Assembly: GCA_002431395.1 (NCBI GenBank) | Contig: DJEU01000057.1 | Location: forward strand, 1 to 22,366 | Source of the DNA: Lachnoclostridium sp. UBA5890 | Lineage (GTDB): Bacteria; Bacillota; Clostridia; Lachnospirales; Lachnospiraceae | Direction of reading: 5' to 3' | DNA length: 22,366 nt | Part shown: one piece after another, positions 1 through 7,272 of the stretch | How the letters are laid out: each line of letters starts with the position of its first letter | Numbering within the stretch: the stretch's first letter is position 1 | Made by a program: the position numbers and the translations under genes | Notes under the pieces: model-generated | Databases searched by the model: none | Told to the model about the DNA's origin: nothing | The model's input: only the letters and a program-made list of their open reading frames with translations

Positions 1-29
1 ACACCATTATTATACTAGGAGGTACTCAA

Positions 30-1892
30 ATGAGAGTAAAAGGAGCAAAGAAACGAGTAGCCATTGCATTGGCTGCTGCGCTTGTCGTGAGCGGAATTGG
101 CTATGTGCCAAAAGCCGACGCAGAGAGCGTGACACAAGTAACAGGAGACTACAGTCAGGAAGTCAATGAAGTCTGCGATACGATGGAATTTGTCGTATCC
201 GACCCAGCATTTGGTTCCGTAGGCGGCGAATGGGCTGCCTTGGTACTGGGACGTGCCGGCCGCATGACAGAGGAGTGGAAAACAAAATATCTGGCTGCAG
301 TGAAAACATCATTTGATAATGTGAGTGAAACATTGAAAGAACAGAATAAGCTGCATCGCATAAAATTGACAGAAAATTCCAGAGCAATTATCGGATTGTA
401 TTCTGCAGGTGCCGATGTGACGGATTTTTATGGATGGAATCTTTGTGCACCGCTTGCCGGTGATAATGCTGGCGGAGATAAGACAGAAGAATCTGCAGAT
501 TATACAGCAACATTAAAACAGGGGATCAATGGACCGATTTATGCATTGATCGCATTGGATTATGCCGGATATAAATCAGAAGGCGAGACAAAAGTTACGG
601 ATGTGACGGAAGAAAATACGACCACACTTCGCGATGATTATTTGAACTATATATTATCAAAAGAAATTTCAGGCGGTGGATGGGCATTATCCGGTGATTC
701 AGCAGATCCGGATATTACGATGATGGCGGTTCAGGCGCTTAGTAAATATACCTATCTTCCGGAAGTAAATGACGCAGTTGAAAGCGCTCTTGCGGTAATG
801 AGCAGTAAACAGAATGATCAGGGTGGATACACTTCCTGGGGTTCCGTAAACGCAGAGTCTATCGCACAGGTAATCTGTGGACTTACGATGCTTGGGATCG
901 ATCCGACGACAGACGAGCGTTTTATCAAAAACGGAAATACTCTTGTCGATGCATTGAAGAGCTTTAGTGCGGACTATGTAAAAGATGAAGTTACGTATTC
1001 CGAGTATCGTGGATATGCACACGTGGCAAATTCAGATGGTACCTATACCTATAATCAGATGGCGACAGAGCAGGCAGATTATGCGATGGTTGCACTTTGG
1101 TGCCAGAAAAAAGGCCAGAAATTGTATCAGAATGGATTCCGTGATATCCCGGATACAACACCGACCGCGACACCGGAAGTAACAGAAGCACCAACGGCAG
1201 AACCAAGTGAATCAGCTGTTCCAACGGTTACACCGGCTCCATCAGAAACTCCGGATGCAGGTGAAACAGCGGTACCATCAGCGGTGCCAACGATTGTACC
1301 ATCGGCAGCGCCTACAACGCCGGCTTCTGCGGTTCCGACAAAAACACCGGTAACACCAGTGACACCAGTACCGACAGCAGTTGCAACTAAGATGCCAACA
1401 GCATCACCGACAGTTACAAAAAATCCAGCAACATCAACACCGGCGATGACAACAACACCGGCAATTCCGACACCGGCGACGACAACAAAGCCGGAAAATC
1501 CGGACATTGTACCAACACAGACACCGAAAGCACCGGAGCCTACGAAAACCCCAGCTGCTACAAAAGCGCCGGAGCCTACAAAAGCACCGGAAGCTACGAA
1601 AACCCCAGCTGCTACAAAGGCACCGGAAACTACTGTTATTTCCAAGATTGTGAAAAAGGCGGCAGTGGAAAAAGGCAAAAAGATTACGATCAAAGCAGTA
1701 GTGAATGGCAAGAAAGTCAAATGCAAAGTGTCTTCATATAACAAAAAGGCATTGAAAGTTACAGTTAAGAACGGAAAACTGGTAATTAAAGCCAAGAAGA
1801 AGGCGAAGGCTGGAAAAACATATAAAGTTGTGATAAAATATAAGAAGGGCAAAAAGACAGTCAAAAAGACGGTCAAAATCACAGTGAAGTAA
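30..1892 (+). CDS. Secreted alpha/alpha-barrel (prenyltransferase/squalene-cyclase-like) surface protein with Lys-rich C-terminal domain
   Basis: The start has AGGAGG at 17-22. Residues 1-31 form a signal peptide ending in A-D-A before E32. Residues about 45-375 contain repeated helical units with Gly-Gly-Trp/Tyr turns (GGGWALSGDSADPD, DQGGYTSWGSVNAES), typical of the terpenoid-cyclase/prenyltransferase alpha-alpha toroid fold. No DDxD-type catalytic motif is obvious, so a binding role is more likely than an enzymatic one. A Pro/Thr/Ala linker (about 375-535) contains an exact 25-nt DNA repeat at 1540-1564 and 1594-1618. The last 85 residues (about 536-620) are very Lys-rich with alternating beta-like pattern, probably an Ig-like wall-binding domain; no LPXTG sorting signal is present. 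The same barrel, linker and Lys domain occur in the protein at 11098-13044. Lying ahead of a DUF4430 protein and an ECF importer suggests ligand capture outside the membrane. The role is inferred. Confidence 0.85.
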   Translation: MRVKGAKKRVAIALAAALVVSGIGYVPKADAESVTQVTGDYSQEVNEVCDTMEFVVSDPAFGSVGGEWAALVLGRAGRMTEEWKTKYLAAVKTSFDNVSETLKEQNKLHRIKLTENSRAIIGLYSAGADVTDFYGWNLCAPLAGDNAGGDKTEESADYTATLKQGINGPIYALIALDYAGYKSEGETKVTDVTEENTTTLRDDYLNYILSKEISGGGWALSGDSADPDITMMAVQALSKYTYLPEVNDAVESALAVMSSKQNDQGGYTSWGSVNAESIAQVICGLTMLGIDPTTDERFIKNGNTLVDALKSFSADYVKDEVTYSEYRGYAHVANSDGTYTYNQMATEQADYAMVALWCQKKGQKLYQNGFRDIPDTTPTATPEVTEAPTAEPSESAVPTVTPAPSETPDAGETAVPSAVPTIVPSAAPTTPASAVPTKTPVTPVTPVPTAVATKMPTASPTVTKNPATSTPAMTTTPAIPTPATTTKPENPDIVPTQTPKAPEPTKTPAATKAPEPTKAPEATKTPAATKAPETTVISKIVKKAAVEKGKKITIKAVVNGKKVKCKVSSYNKKALKVTVKNGKLVIKAKKKAKAGKTYKVVIKYKKGKKTVKKTVKITVK

Positions 1893-1908
1893 ATTCAGGA
1901 CAACCACG

Positions 1909-1937
1909 GCTGCACATTTTGGAGTGAAATGTGCAGC
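1909..1937 (+). other. Intergenic hairpin between the barrel gene and the DUF4430 gene
   Basis: GCTGCACATTT at 1909-1919 and AAATGTGCAGC at 1927-1937 form a perfect 11-bp stem with a 7-nt loop. It is followed by TGTATTAAAAGGAG rather than a run of T, so it is a poor intrinsic terminator. It may stabilise the upstream message or lower expression of the downstream transporter genes relative to the secreted protein. Confidence 0.7.
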
Positions 1938-1957
1938 TGTATTAAAAGGAGAATGTT

Positions 1958-3016
1958 ATGAGGTTTTTTAAGCGGAATTGGAAGACGATTTTGTCTGCAG
2001 TGATCGTTCTTCTTGTCATTGCGGCAGCGATCGCCGGTACTTCGATTCATTCCGTGAAGGATGAGCAGAAACAGGCGATGGAGGCGCTTCAGCCGGTGGA
2101 AATCGGGGAAGAACAGATTGTATCGGAGGAAGAGGCTGCGACAGAGACAGCGGAAACGGAACAGCCGAAGGAAGAACAAAAAGAACAGACAAAACAAAAA
2201 GGGAAGAAAACAGAAAAAAAGGAAACGGCGGCAGAGACAGCGAAACCAAAGAAAGAGACAACGGGGAAAAACACGCCGGAAGAGAAAAAGACAGAAAAAA
2301 AGACAAAAGAAAAGCAAAGCAAAACGACGCCAAAACAGACAAAAGCGCCACAGACAAAGGAAGAAATCGGAAAACAGAAAGAACAGGAAGCAAAGCAGAA
2401 TACGGATTATCCGAAAGTTGTTATAACGGTTCCGAAAAATGAGGAACTGCGGCAGGAAGATGAGACAAAGAAAGACGATGACCGCAAGACGAGCGATGGA
2501 ACGGCGACAGACAAAGATAAGTTTCAGACAGATCCTGTGCCATCCGGAAAACCGCTACCGGTTAATCAGGAAGACCAGAAAGTCGATAATGACGAAGAAT
2601 TTTATGTAACGATTTCCATTGACTGCCTGACGATTTTACAAAATATGGATAACCTTGAAAAGGGAAAAGAAAAATATGTCAGCGACGGATGGATTTTGAA
2701 GACGACAAAGGTAAAATGCAAAAAAGGCCAGACGGTGTACGATATCCTGGAGCAGGTCTGCAAGGCCTATTCCATTCAGATGGAAAATTCCTATACACCG
2801 CTGTATGGATCGAACTACATCGAGGGCATCGGCAACTTGTACGAATTTGACTGCGGCAATTTGTCAGGATGGATGTACAATGTCGACGGCTGGTACCCAA
2901 ATTACGGGTGTTCGCGGTATGTACTGAAAGCGGGAGAAGCGATTCAGTGGCGTTACACCTGCAATGGCCTGGGCGCAGACCTCGGAAGTGATTTTATGAG
3001 TGGAGAAAGTAAATGA
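1958..3016 (+). CDS. Membrane-anchored DUF4430 (transcobalamin C-terminal-like) protein
   Basis: The ribosome site is AAAAGGAG at 1944-1951. Residues about 10-28 form one hydrophobic segment after a basic N-terminus; no Cys lipobox is seen, so it is probably an uncleaved anchor or signal. Residues about 35-210 are a long low-complexity Lys/Glu/Thr/Gln linker. Residues about 212-345 match the DUF4430 pattern: a beta strand (FYVTISIDC), a TVYDILEQVCK helix, then GWMYNVDGWYPNYG and a YVLKAGEAIQWRYTC strand. DUF4430 is the domain family of the beta domain of transcobalamin and intrinsic factor. Its stop overlaps the EcfT start (ATGA at 3013-3016), so it is translationally coupled to the transporter and probably presents ligand to it. 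The ligand is not shown by the sequence; a corrinoid is the best guess. Confidence 0.85.
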   Translation: MRFFKRNWKTILSAVIVLLVIAAAIAGTSIHSVKDEQKQAMEALQPVEIGEEQIVSEEEAATETAETEQPKEEQKEQTKQKGKKTEKKETAAETAKPKKETTGKNTPEEKKTEKKTKEKQSKTTPKQTKAPQTKEEIGKQKEQEAKQNTDYPKVVITVPKNEELRQEDETKKDDDRKTSDGTATDKDKFQTDPVPSGKPLPVNQEDQKVDNDEEFYVTISIDCLTILQNMDNLEKGKEKYVSDGWILKTTKVKCKKGQTVYDILEQVCKAYSIQMENSYTPLYGSNYIEGIGNLYEFDCGNLSGWMYNVDGWYPNYGCSRYVLKAGEAIQWRYTCNGLGADLGSDFMSGESK

Positions 3017-3801
3017 GACACCCTTTGGTAGAATTTGTAAAATTTTTGGCGGCAATCGTGCTTTTATGTCTGACGCGAAATCCCTATGTGTCAGTTCTTT
3101 TCCTGATACTTGAATTTGTCATTGCGCCATCTGTAAAAAGTGTGCTGGCACTTTTCGGAATGACCGCAGTGTCAGTCATTGTAAATGCACTCGTCAACCA
3201 TCAAGGGGAGACTTATTTATTTTATCTGAATGATAATATTGTGACGATGGAGTCGCTGGCGTATGGTGTCTTTGCCGGTGTCCAGCTCTGGCTCTTGTGC
3301 CGCTGGACTTACCGCATGGGGCGCGCAATGACATCGGAGAAAATGGTAATCGTCTTCAAATACCTGTTTCCGCCGGCGGCAATCGTGCTTTCCATGGCGA
3401 TTCGTTCCGTGAACCGTTACACGGATAAATTGGTCGAGATCTATCATTTTCAAATGTCTATGGAGCCGGCAAGAGGACTGTGGAACCGCATGATTTCAGC
3501 CATCCGTTCGATTTCCATCTTGATCAACTGGGCATTGGAAAACGGACTTGAGATTGCGGATGCGATGGAATGCCGGGCGTATGGCAGCAGATTGCGGACA
3601 AGTTACACCCCATTCCGGCTTTTGCCGGGCGATATCCTGATTATGGCAGCGTTTGTGGGACTTGTCGTGCTGCAAAGGGTAAGCGAGCCATTCTGCCTGC
3701 TGATCCCACGGATCGCGATTCATTTTGGGGTGGCAAATATTTTTATTACGTTAGTATTGTGCGTGCTGATCTGGTGGCAGACCGAAAGAGAGGAACTATG
3801 A
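3013..3801 (+). CDS. ecfT: ECF transporter transmembrane (T) component, CbiQ/EcfT family
   Basis: This 262-residue protein has several hydrophobic segments in its N-terminal half and near its C-terminus, as expected for EcfT. Two cytoplasmic coupling-helix motifs are recognisable: A-R-G at residues 153-155 (SMEPARGLW) and the second in C-R-A-Y-G at 187-191. In the family these helices dock on the two ATPases and pass motion to the S component. The start is fixed by the ATGA overlap with the upstream gene, and its own stop overlaps the ATPase start (ATGA at 3798-3801). Tight coupling with the S component at 5209 suggests a dedicated (group I) ECF transporter rather than a shared module. Family assignment is firm; substrate is inferred from neighbours. 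Confidence 0.88.
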   Translation: MRHPLVEFVKFLAAIVLLCLTRNPYVSVLFLILEFVIAPSVKSVLALFGMTAVSVIVNALVNHQGETYLFYLNDNIVTMESLAYGVFAGVQLWLLCRWTYRMGRAMTSEKMVIVFKYLFPPAAIVLSMAIRSVNRYTDKLVEIYHFQMSMEPARGLWNRMISAIRSISILINWALENGLEIADAMECRAYGSRLRTSYTPFRLLPGDILIMAAFVGLVVLQRVSEPFCLLIPRIAIHFGVANIFITLVLCVLIWWQTEREEL

Positions 3802-5228
3802 TAGAGATAGCGATTGAAAAAAAGAAGATTGGGGGAAAGCCCATTCTTTCTGACATAAAATGGAAAATTGAAGAAGGAATCACTCTGATTATGGGGCCAT
3901 CCGGTTCGGGAAAAACGACATTGCTTCGGGAAATGATCCCACGGATCAATCGCGTAGGGACACTGGAGGGAAATGTCTGTTACCGTGGAATGCCGATTGA
4001 TGAGGTGCCGGCGGGGACGATCGGGTACGTCGGACAGAATCCGGATAACCAGCTCGTATGTGATAAAGTGTGGCATGAATTAGCATTTGGACTTGAAAAT
4101 ATTGCCATGCCGGCAAAGACAATCCGTAACCGGGTGGCAGAGATTGCGACGTATTTTGGTATTGAAAGCTGGTTTCATAAAGGAGTGGCGGAACTTTCCG
4201 GCGGACAGAAGCAGAAACTGGCGCTGGCGTCGGTAATCTGTATGGATCCGGAAATGGTTGTGCTCGATGAGCCGACGTCGCAGCTGGATCCGATCTCAGC
4301 ACGGATGTTTTGGGAAATGGTTGTGCGCGTGCACGAGGAAATGGGAATTTCTTTTGTCATTGTCGAGCATGATAGTGAATATATATATGAAAAGGCGGAC
4401 AAAGTGATCTGGCTTTCCGAAGGGATGATAGGCAGTTATCAGAGGCGTTTTCTGCCCTGGCAGCGCCGGATTTTGGATGCTCCGCAGATGCCGTTGGCGG
4501 AAGTGCGGCAGAAGGTTAGAGAATGGGCGGAAAAAACGGAGATTTACACGGAGCCCAGAGAAGTAAAGGTGTGGCAGAAAGTACGAAATATCCGAAAAGC
4601 GTATGGCAGCGAGAATGTTCTCAATATTCCGCAGGTGACGGTCGCAGCCGGAGTGAACTGCTGGATCGGCCCCAATGGCGCAGGAAAAACGACGCTTGGG
4701 AAAATGTTCAGCGGATATTTTGGTAAAAAAATGATAAAGCGCTGTGTGATGATGCCACAGGATGTACTTACTATTTTTACTAAAGACACGGTAAGGGATG
4801 AACTCGATGTAGAAGATGATATTCCGGAGGAATTGCAGGAAATGATCGCGCCGATTGCGGACAGAAATCCGCTGGACTGCTCCGGAGGCGAACAGCATCT
4901 TACGGCATCGTTGAAGTTTCTTATGAAACACGCGGATGTTGTCATATTGGACGAACCGACAAAAGGAATGGATCCACTGATGAAAGAGAATTTCCAAAAA
5001 GTGGTAAATATGTTCCGAGAGAGAAAGCAGATTATTATTATCACACATGATATTGATCTGGTGGGCGAGATCGCGGATTATGTTGTCTTTTTGTTTGAGG
5101 GCGATGTGGCAAGCGAGGGCGAGCCGCACGAGGTCCTGATGCAGAATCTGGTGTATAAACCGCAGGTCAGTACAGTGTTTGATTGCATTAATACAAAGGA
5201 GATGGAAGATGCGGGACTGGTTATGTAA
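3798..5228 (+). CDS. ecfA: ECF transporter ATPase, two nucleotide-binding domains fused in one chain
   Basis: The ATG at 3798 overlaps the EcfT stop; the reading frame is open further upstream, but this start gives a normal ABC N-terminus (476 residues). The first domain has Walker A GPSGSGKTT (33-41), Q-loop GQNPDNQ, signature LSGGQKQK, Walker B VVLDEPTSQLD and switch His in VIVEHD. The second has Walker A GPNGAGKTT from residue 291, Q-loop MMPQD, signature CSGGE at 361-365 followed by HLTAS, Walker B VVILDEPTKGMD and switch His in IIITHD. It therefore replaces the separate EcfA and EcfA' subunits and powers uptake through EcfT. The second signature departs from LSGGQ, so the two ATP sites may be unequal. 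The 3' end overlaps the S-component gene by 20 nt. Confidence 0.9.
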   Translation: MIEIAIEKKKIGGKPILSDIKWKIEEGITLIMGPSGSGKTTLLREMIPRINRVGTLEGNVCYRGMPIDEVPAGTIGYVGQNPDNQLVCDKVWHELAFGLENIAMPAKTIRNRVAEIATYFGIESWFHKGVAELSGGQKQKLALASVICMDPEMVVLDEPTSQLDPISARMFWEMVVRVHEEMGISFVIVEHDSEYIYEKADKVIWLSEGMIGSYQRRFLPWQRRILDAPQMPLAEVRQKVREWAEKTEIYTEPREVKVWQKVRNIRKAYGSENVLNIPQVTVAAGVNCWIGPNGAGKTTLGKMFSGYFGKKMIKRCVMMPQDVLTIFTKDTVRDELDVEDDIPEELQEMIAPIADRNPLDCSGGEQHLTASLKFLMKHADVVILDEPTKGMDPLMKENFQKVVNMFRERKQIIIITHDIDLVGEIADYVVFLFEGDVASEGEPHEVLMQNLVYKPQVSTVFDCINTKEMEDAGLVM

Positions 5229-5826
5229 CCATTATTATGTGCCGTGCGCGGTGCTGATCTTACTGGGCTTTGCCGGCTTTTTATTTTATCTTGCGCGACG
5301 GGTACGCATGAAAGACATGATTATGATCACTGTGCTTTCGGCGATCATCGCCATTTCGCGCGGTGTCTTTTTCTGGCTTCCCCAGTTTAAGCCGGTTTCG
5401 GCCTTGGTTCTCATTACCGGAAGTTGTTTTGGCAGTGTGCCGGGAATGCTCGTCGGCATGCTATCCGGCTTTTTGTCAAATTTTATGTTTTCACAGGGAC
5501 CATGGACTCCGTTTCAAATGCTCAGTTGGGGACTTATCGGAATTATTGGGGGCTTCTGCCGCTCGATGCAGGGGAAAATTCTGCCAATGATCATCGGATT
5601 TTTGGCAACGGTATTTGTATATGGCCCAATCCTCAATTTTGCGTCGCTGTTACTGGTGACGAATACGCCGACGTGGAGCGGATTTTGGATGATGGAAGCG
5701 AGTGGATTTTTGTTTGATGTCGTACATGGCGTCAGTACGATTGTTTTTGTTTATTTTGCCTGGAAGCCGATGCGGAAAAAACTGGTGCGCATGCAGGAAA
5801 AATATGGGATTTGCAGGAGAAAATAA
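5209..5826 (+). CDS. ECF transporter substrate-binding (S) component, possibly CbrT-like (cobalamin)
   Basis: This 205-residue integral membrane protein has about six hydrophobic segments. I chose the ATG at 5209 because AAAGGAG lies 7 nt upstream; a TTG at 5179 in the same frame lacks a ribosome site. Features seen in S components include a small-residue stretch in an early helix (SAIIAISRG), the Gly-rich GSCFGSVPGMLVGMLSG segment and the following SQGPWTPFQMLSWGL motif. I associate GPWTP(F/W)QM with the S-component group that includes the cobalamin transporter CbrT, but this is from memory and cannot be tested here. The gene overlaps the ATPase gene and is followed 17 nt later by a CDF transporter. 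It would bind the imported molecule in the membrane. S-component status is confident; cobalamin specificity is a hypothesis. Confidence 0.8.
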   Translation: MRDWLCNHYYVPCAVLILLGFAGFLFYLARRVRMKDMIMITVLSAIIAISRGVFFWLPQFKPVSALVLITGSCFGSVPGMLVGMLSGFLSNFMFSQGPWTPFQMLSWGLIGIIGGFCRSMQGKILPMIIGFLATVFVYGPILNFASLLLVTNTPTWSGFWMMEASGFLFDVVHGVSTIVFVYFAWKPMRKKLVRMQEKYGICRRK

Positions 5827-5843
5827 GGATTGGAGGAAATGAG

Positions 5844-6977
5844 ATGCAGCAGGAAGAAAAGTCGAAAAAACGTACATCCATAGGAAAAATATCGGGAATT
5901 GTGGGGATTTTCTGTAATTGCATTTTGGCGGGAAGCAAAATTATTATCGGAAATCTCGCAGGTTCCATGTCAATCGCGGCAGACGGACTGAACAATTTAT
6001 CGGATGCGGCAAGTTCGATCGTTACGCTGATCGGATTTAAAATTGCAGAAAAACCGGCGGATAAAGTGCACCCATATGGGCATGCCCGCTCCGAATATCT
6101 GGCGAGCCTGACCGTTGCTGTGATGATCTTATTTATCGGCTTTGAACTTGCCAAAAGCTCGGTGGAAAAGATCCTTCATCCATCCCCAGTCGAATTTTCG
6201 GGGGTCGTCCTTTTTGTTCTCCTTTTTTCTATCGTGATCAAGATGGGAATGGCGGTCTACAATTATAAGATGGGACGAAAAATAAACTCAATGACATTGA
6301 AAGCAATCGCAGAGGACAGCCGCAATGACGTGATCGCGACGAGTGCAGTTTTGATCGCCACGCTGGTAGAACATGGCATGGGATATCAGATCGACGGATT
6401 TATGGGACTTGTCGTCTCGTTATTTGTACTTTACAGCGGAATTTCGCTTGCCCGAGAAACTATTTCCCCGCTTCTTGGCGAGGGCGCGGATACAGAACTG
6501 CATGACAAACTTACAAAATATATTCAGTCCTGTGATATGGTGATTGGATGCCATGATCTCATGGTGCATGACTACGGCCCGGGGCAGTGCTTTGCGAGCA
6601 TTCATGTTGAAATTGACAAAAATGTCGATGCCCTCGTAAGCCACGAGGCAATCGACCGCATGGAGCGAGAATGCCTGAAAAAATTCGATACACACCTTGT
6701 AATTCATTATGATCCGGTTATCACCGACGACAAGGAAGCTGATGCGCTGAAACAAAAAGTTCTTTTCTGTATCGAAAAAATCGATGAACAGATTACGCTG
6801 CACGATTTCCGCGTGAGCAAATGTGAGTCAGACATTCGCCTTACCTTCGACCTCGTCCTCCCCGAAACCCTGGAACGAAAGAAAAACCAGATTCAGGAGC
6901 AGATCGAAACGGAGTTGAACGAGGGCAGCGAGGACAAATACTTTTTGGATGTTACCTTTGATGTCGAGAACCGGTAG
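5844..6977 (+). CDS. Cation diffusion facilitator (CDF) metal efflux transporter, probably manganese-type
   Basis: The ATG at 5844 has TGGAGG 7 nt upstream; the frame opens earlier at 5811 but without a ribosome site. The 377-residue protein has a CDF membrane domain with HPYGHARSEY after TM2. The transport site reads N50-x-x-x-D54 in TM2 (NNLSD) and D158-x-x-x-D162 in TM5 (DSRND). Zn-type members usually carry His in TM5; an Asn/Asp-only site is typical of Mn2+ exporters such as streptococcal MntE, so Mn2+ is my preferred substrate. A cytoplasmic dimerisation domain (about 210-295) is followed by roughly 80 extra residues with a second ferredoxin-like beta-alpha-beta pattern, making it longer than the usual ~300-residue CDF. 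It sits 17 nt after the S component, so it is probably co-transcribed, with no obvious functional link. Confidence 0.88.
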   Translation: MQQEEKSKKRTSIGKISGIVGIFCNCILAGSKIIIGNLAGSMSIAADGLNNLSDAASSIVTLIGFKIAEKPADKVHPYGHARSEYLASLTVAVMILFIGFELAKSSVEKILHPSPVEFSGVVLFVLLFSIVIKMGMAVYNYKMGRKINSMTLKAIAEDSRNDVIATSAVLIATLVEHGMGYQIDGFMGLVVSLFVLYSGISLARETISPLLGEGADTELHDKLTKYIQSCDMVIGCHDLMVHDYGPGQCFASIHVEIDKNVDALVSHEAIDRMERECLKKFDTHLVIHYDPVITDDKEADALKQKVLFCIEKIDEQITLHDFRVSKCESDIRLTFDLVLPETLERKKNQIQEQIETELNEGSEDKYFLDVTFDVENR

Positions 6978-6980
6978 GAG

Positions 6981-7066
6981 AGGGCGCCCATTCGCATTTC
7001 GAACACTACGTGTTCTTTCCCGCCTTTGACAAGGCTAAAAATGCTCATAAGGGGGTGGGGAGCCCT
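6981..7066. repeat. Multi-stem inverted-repeat element 1
   Basis: Four nested or adjacent stems are visible: AGGGC-g-CCCA (6981-6990) with TGGG...GCCCT (7056-7066); GCATTT (6994-6999) with AAATGC (7039-7044); hairpin GAACAC (7001-7006)/GTGTTC (7010-7015); hairpin GCCTT (7022-7026)/AAGGC (7031-7035). Together they make a closing helix around two hairpins. It starts 3 nt after the CDF stop codon and abuts element 2. It could be a structured RNA, a transcription end or a dispersed small repeat. No protein is likely here. Confidence 0.6.
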
Positions 7067-7147
7067 ATTAGGACCACTGTGCAGAAAACAAAGTCTCTTA
7101 CGTGCAAGCACGACGATCCTTTGTTTTTGCACAGCGGTCCTGAATAG
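7065..7147. repeat. Long inverted-repeat hairpin element 2
   Basis: The left arm runs 7065-7093 and the right arm 7119-7147; they pair over about 28 bp with one mismatch (A/C in AGGACC-A-CTGTGC versus GCACAG-C-GGTCCT) and single-base bulges. The loop region (7094-7118) contains a small hairpin, CGTGC-aa-GCACG (7101-7112). There is no T-tract after the right arm. The long, almost perfect dyad resembles a REP/MITE-like element or a stable non-coding RNA hairpin. The final arm bases CTATT/AATAG extend the symmetry beyond the GGACC core. Confidence 0.7.
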
Positions 7148-7184
7148 TTACAATAAGAAATATATTACAATACTGTGACATCCC

Positions 7185-7213
7185 TTGACAAGTGTCGAGA
7201 ATCCTTTTATACT
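7185..7213 (+). promoter_or_regulatory. Strong sigma-A promoter for the L,D-transpeptidase gene
   Basis: TTGACA at 7185-7190 and TATACT at 7208-7213 are separated by exactly 17 bp. The -10 begins a 13-bp palindrome TATAC-ttc-GTATA (7208-7220), a possible operator covering the start region. The leader also holds a weak hairpin, GTGGGCT/AGCCAC (about 7221-7241). Confidence 0.75.
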
Positions 7214-7272
7214 TCGTATAGTGGGCTTTTTTAGGAGCCACATTAATATAAAATAATTAGCAAGGCTTCGAA

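Noticed and set aside
11..16. TATACT as a -10 for the first gene
   Set aside because: Transcription would start at or inside the ribosome site; the true promoter must lie upstream of the window.
1127..1882. Long minus-strand open frame opposite the first gene
   Set aside because: It is the antisense of the Pro/Thr/Lys-rich repeats; its Gly/Val/Ala/Phe composition follows from that, and it has no ribosome site.
1895..2426. Several open frames on both strands around the charged linker of the DUF4430 gene
   Set aside because: Low-complexity AAAGA-rich DNA keeps other frames open; the products are Arg/Lys or Phe/Leu/Cys runs without domains.
4296..5129. 277-residue minus-strand frame opposite the ATPase gene
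   Set aside because: It lies wholly inside a gene with clear ABC motifs and has no recognisable domain.
6893..7132. 79-residue minus-strand frame through the inverted repeats
   Set aside because: It runs across the folded elements and into the CDF gene, with no ribosome site; the inverted repeats explain the open frame.
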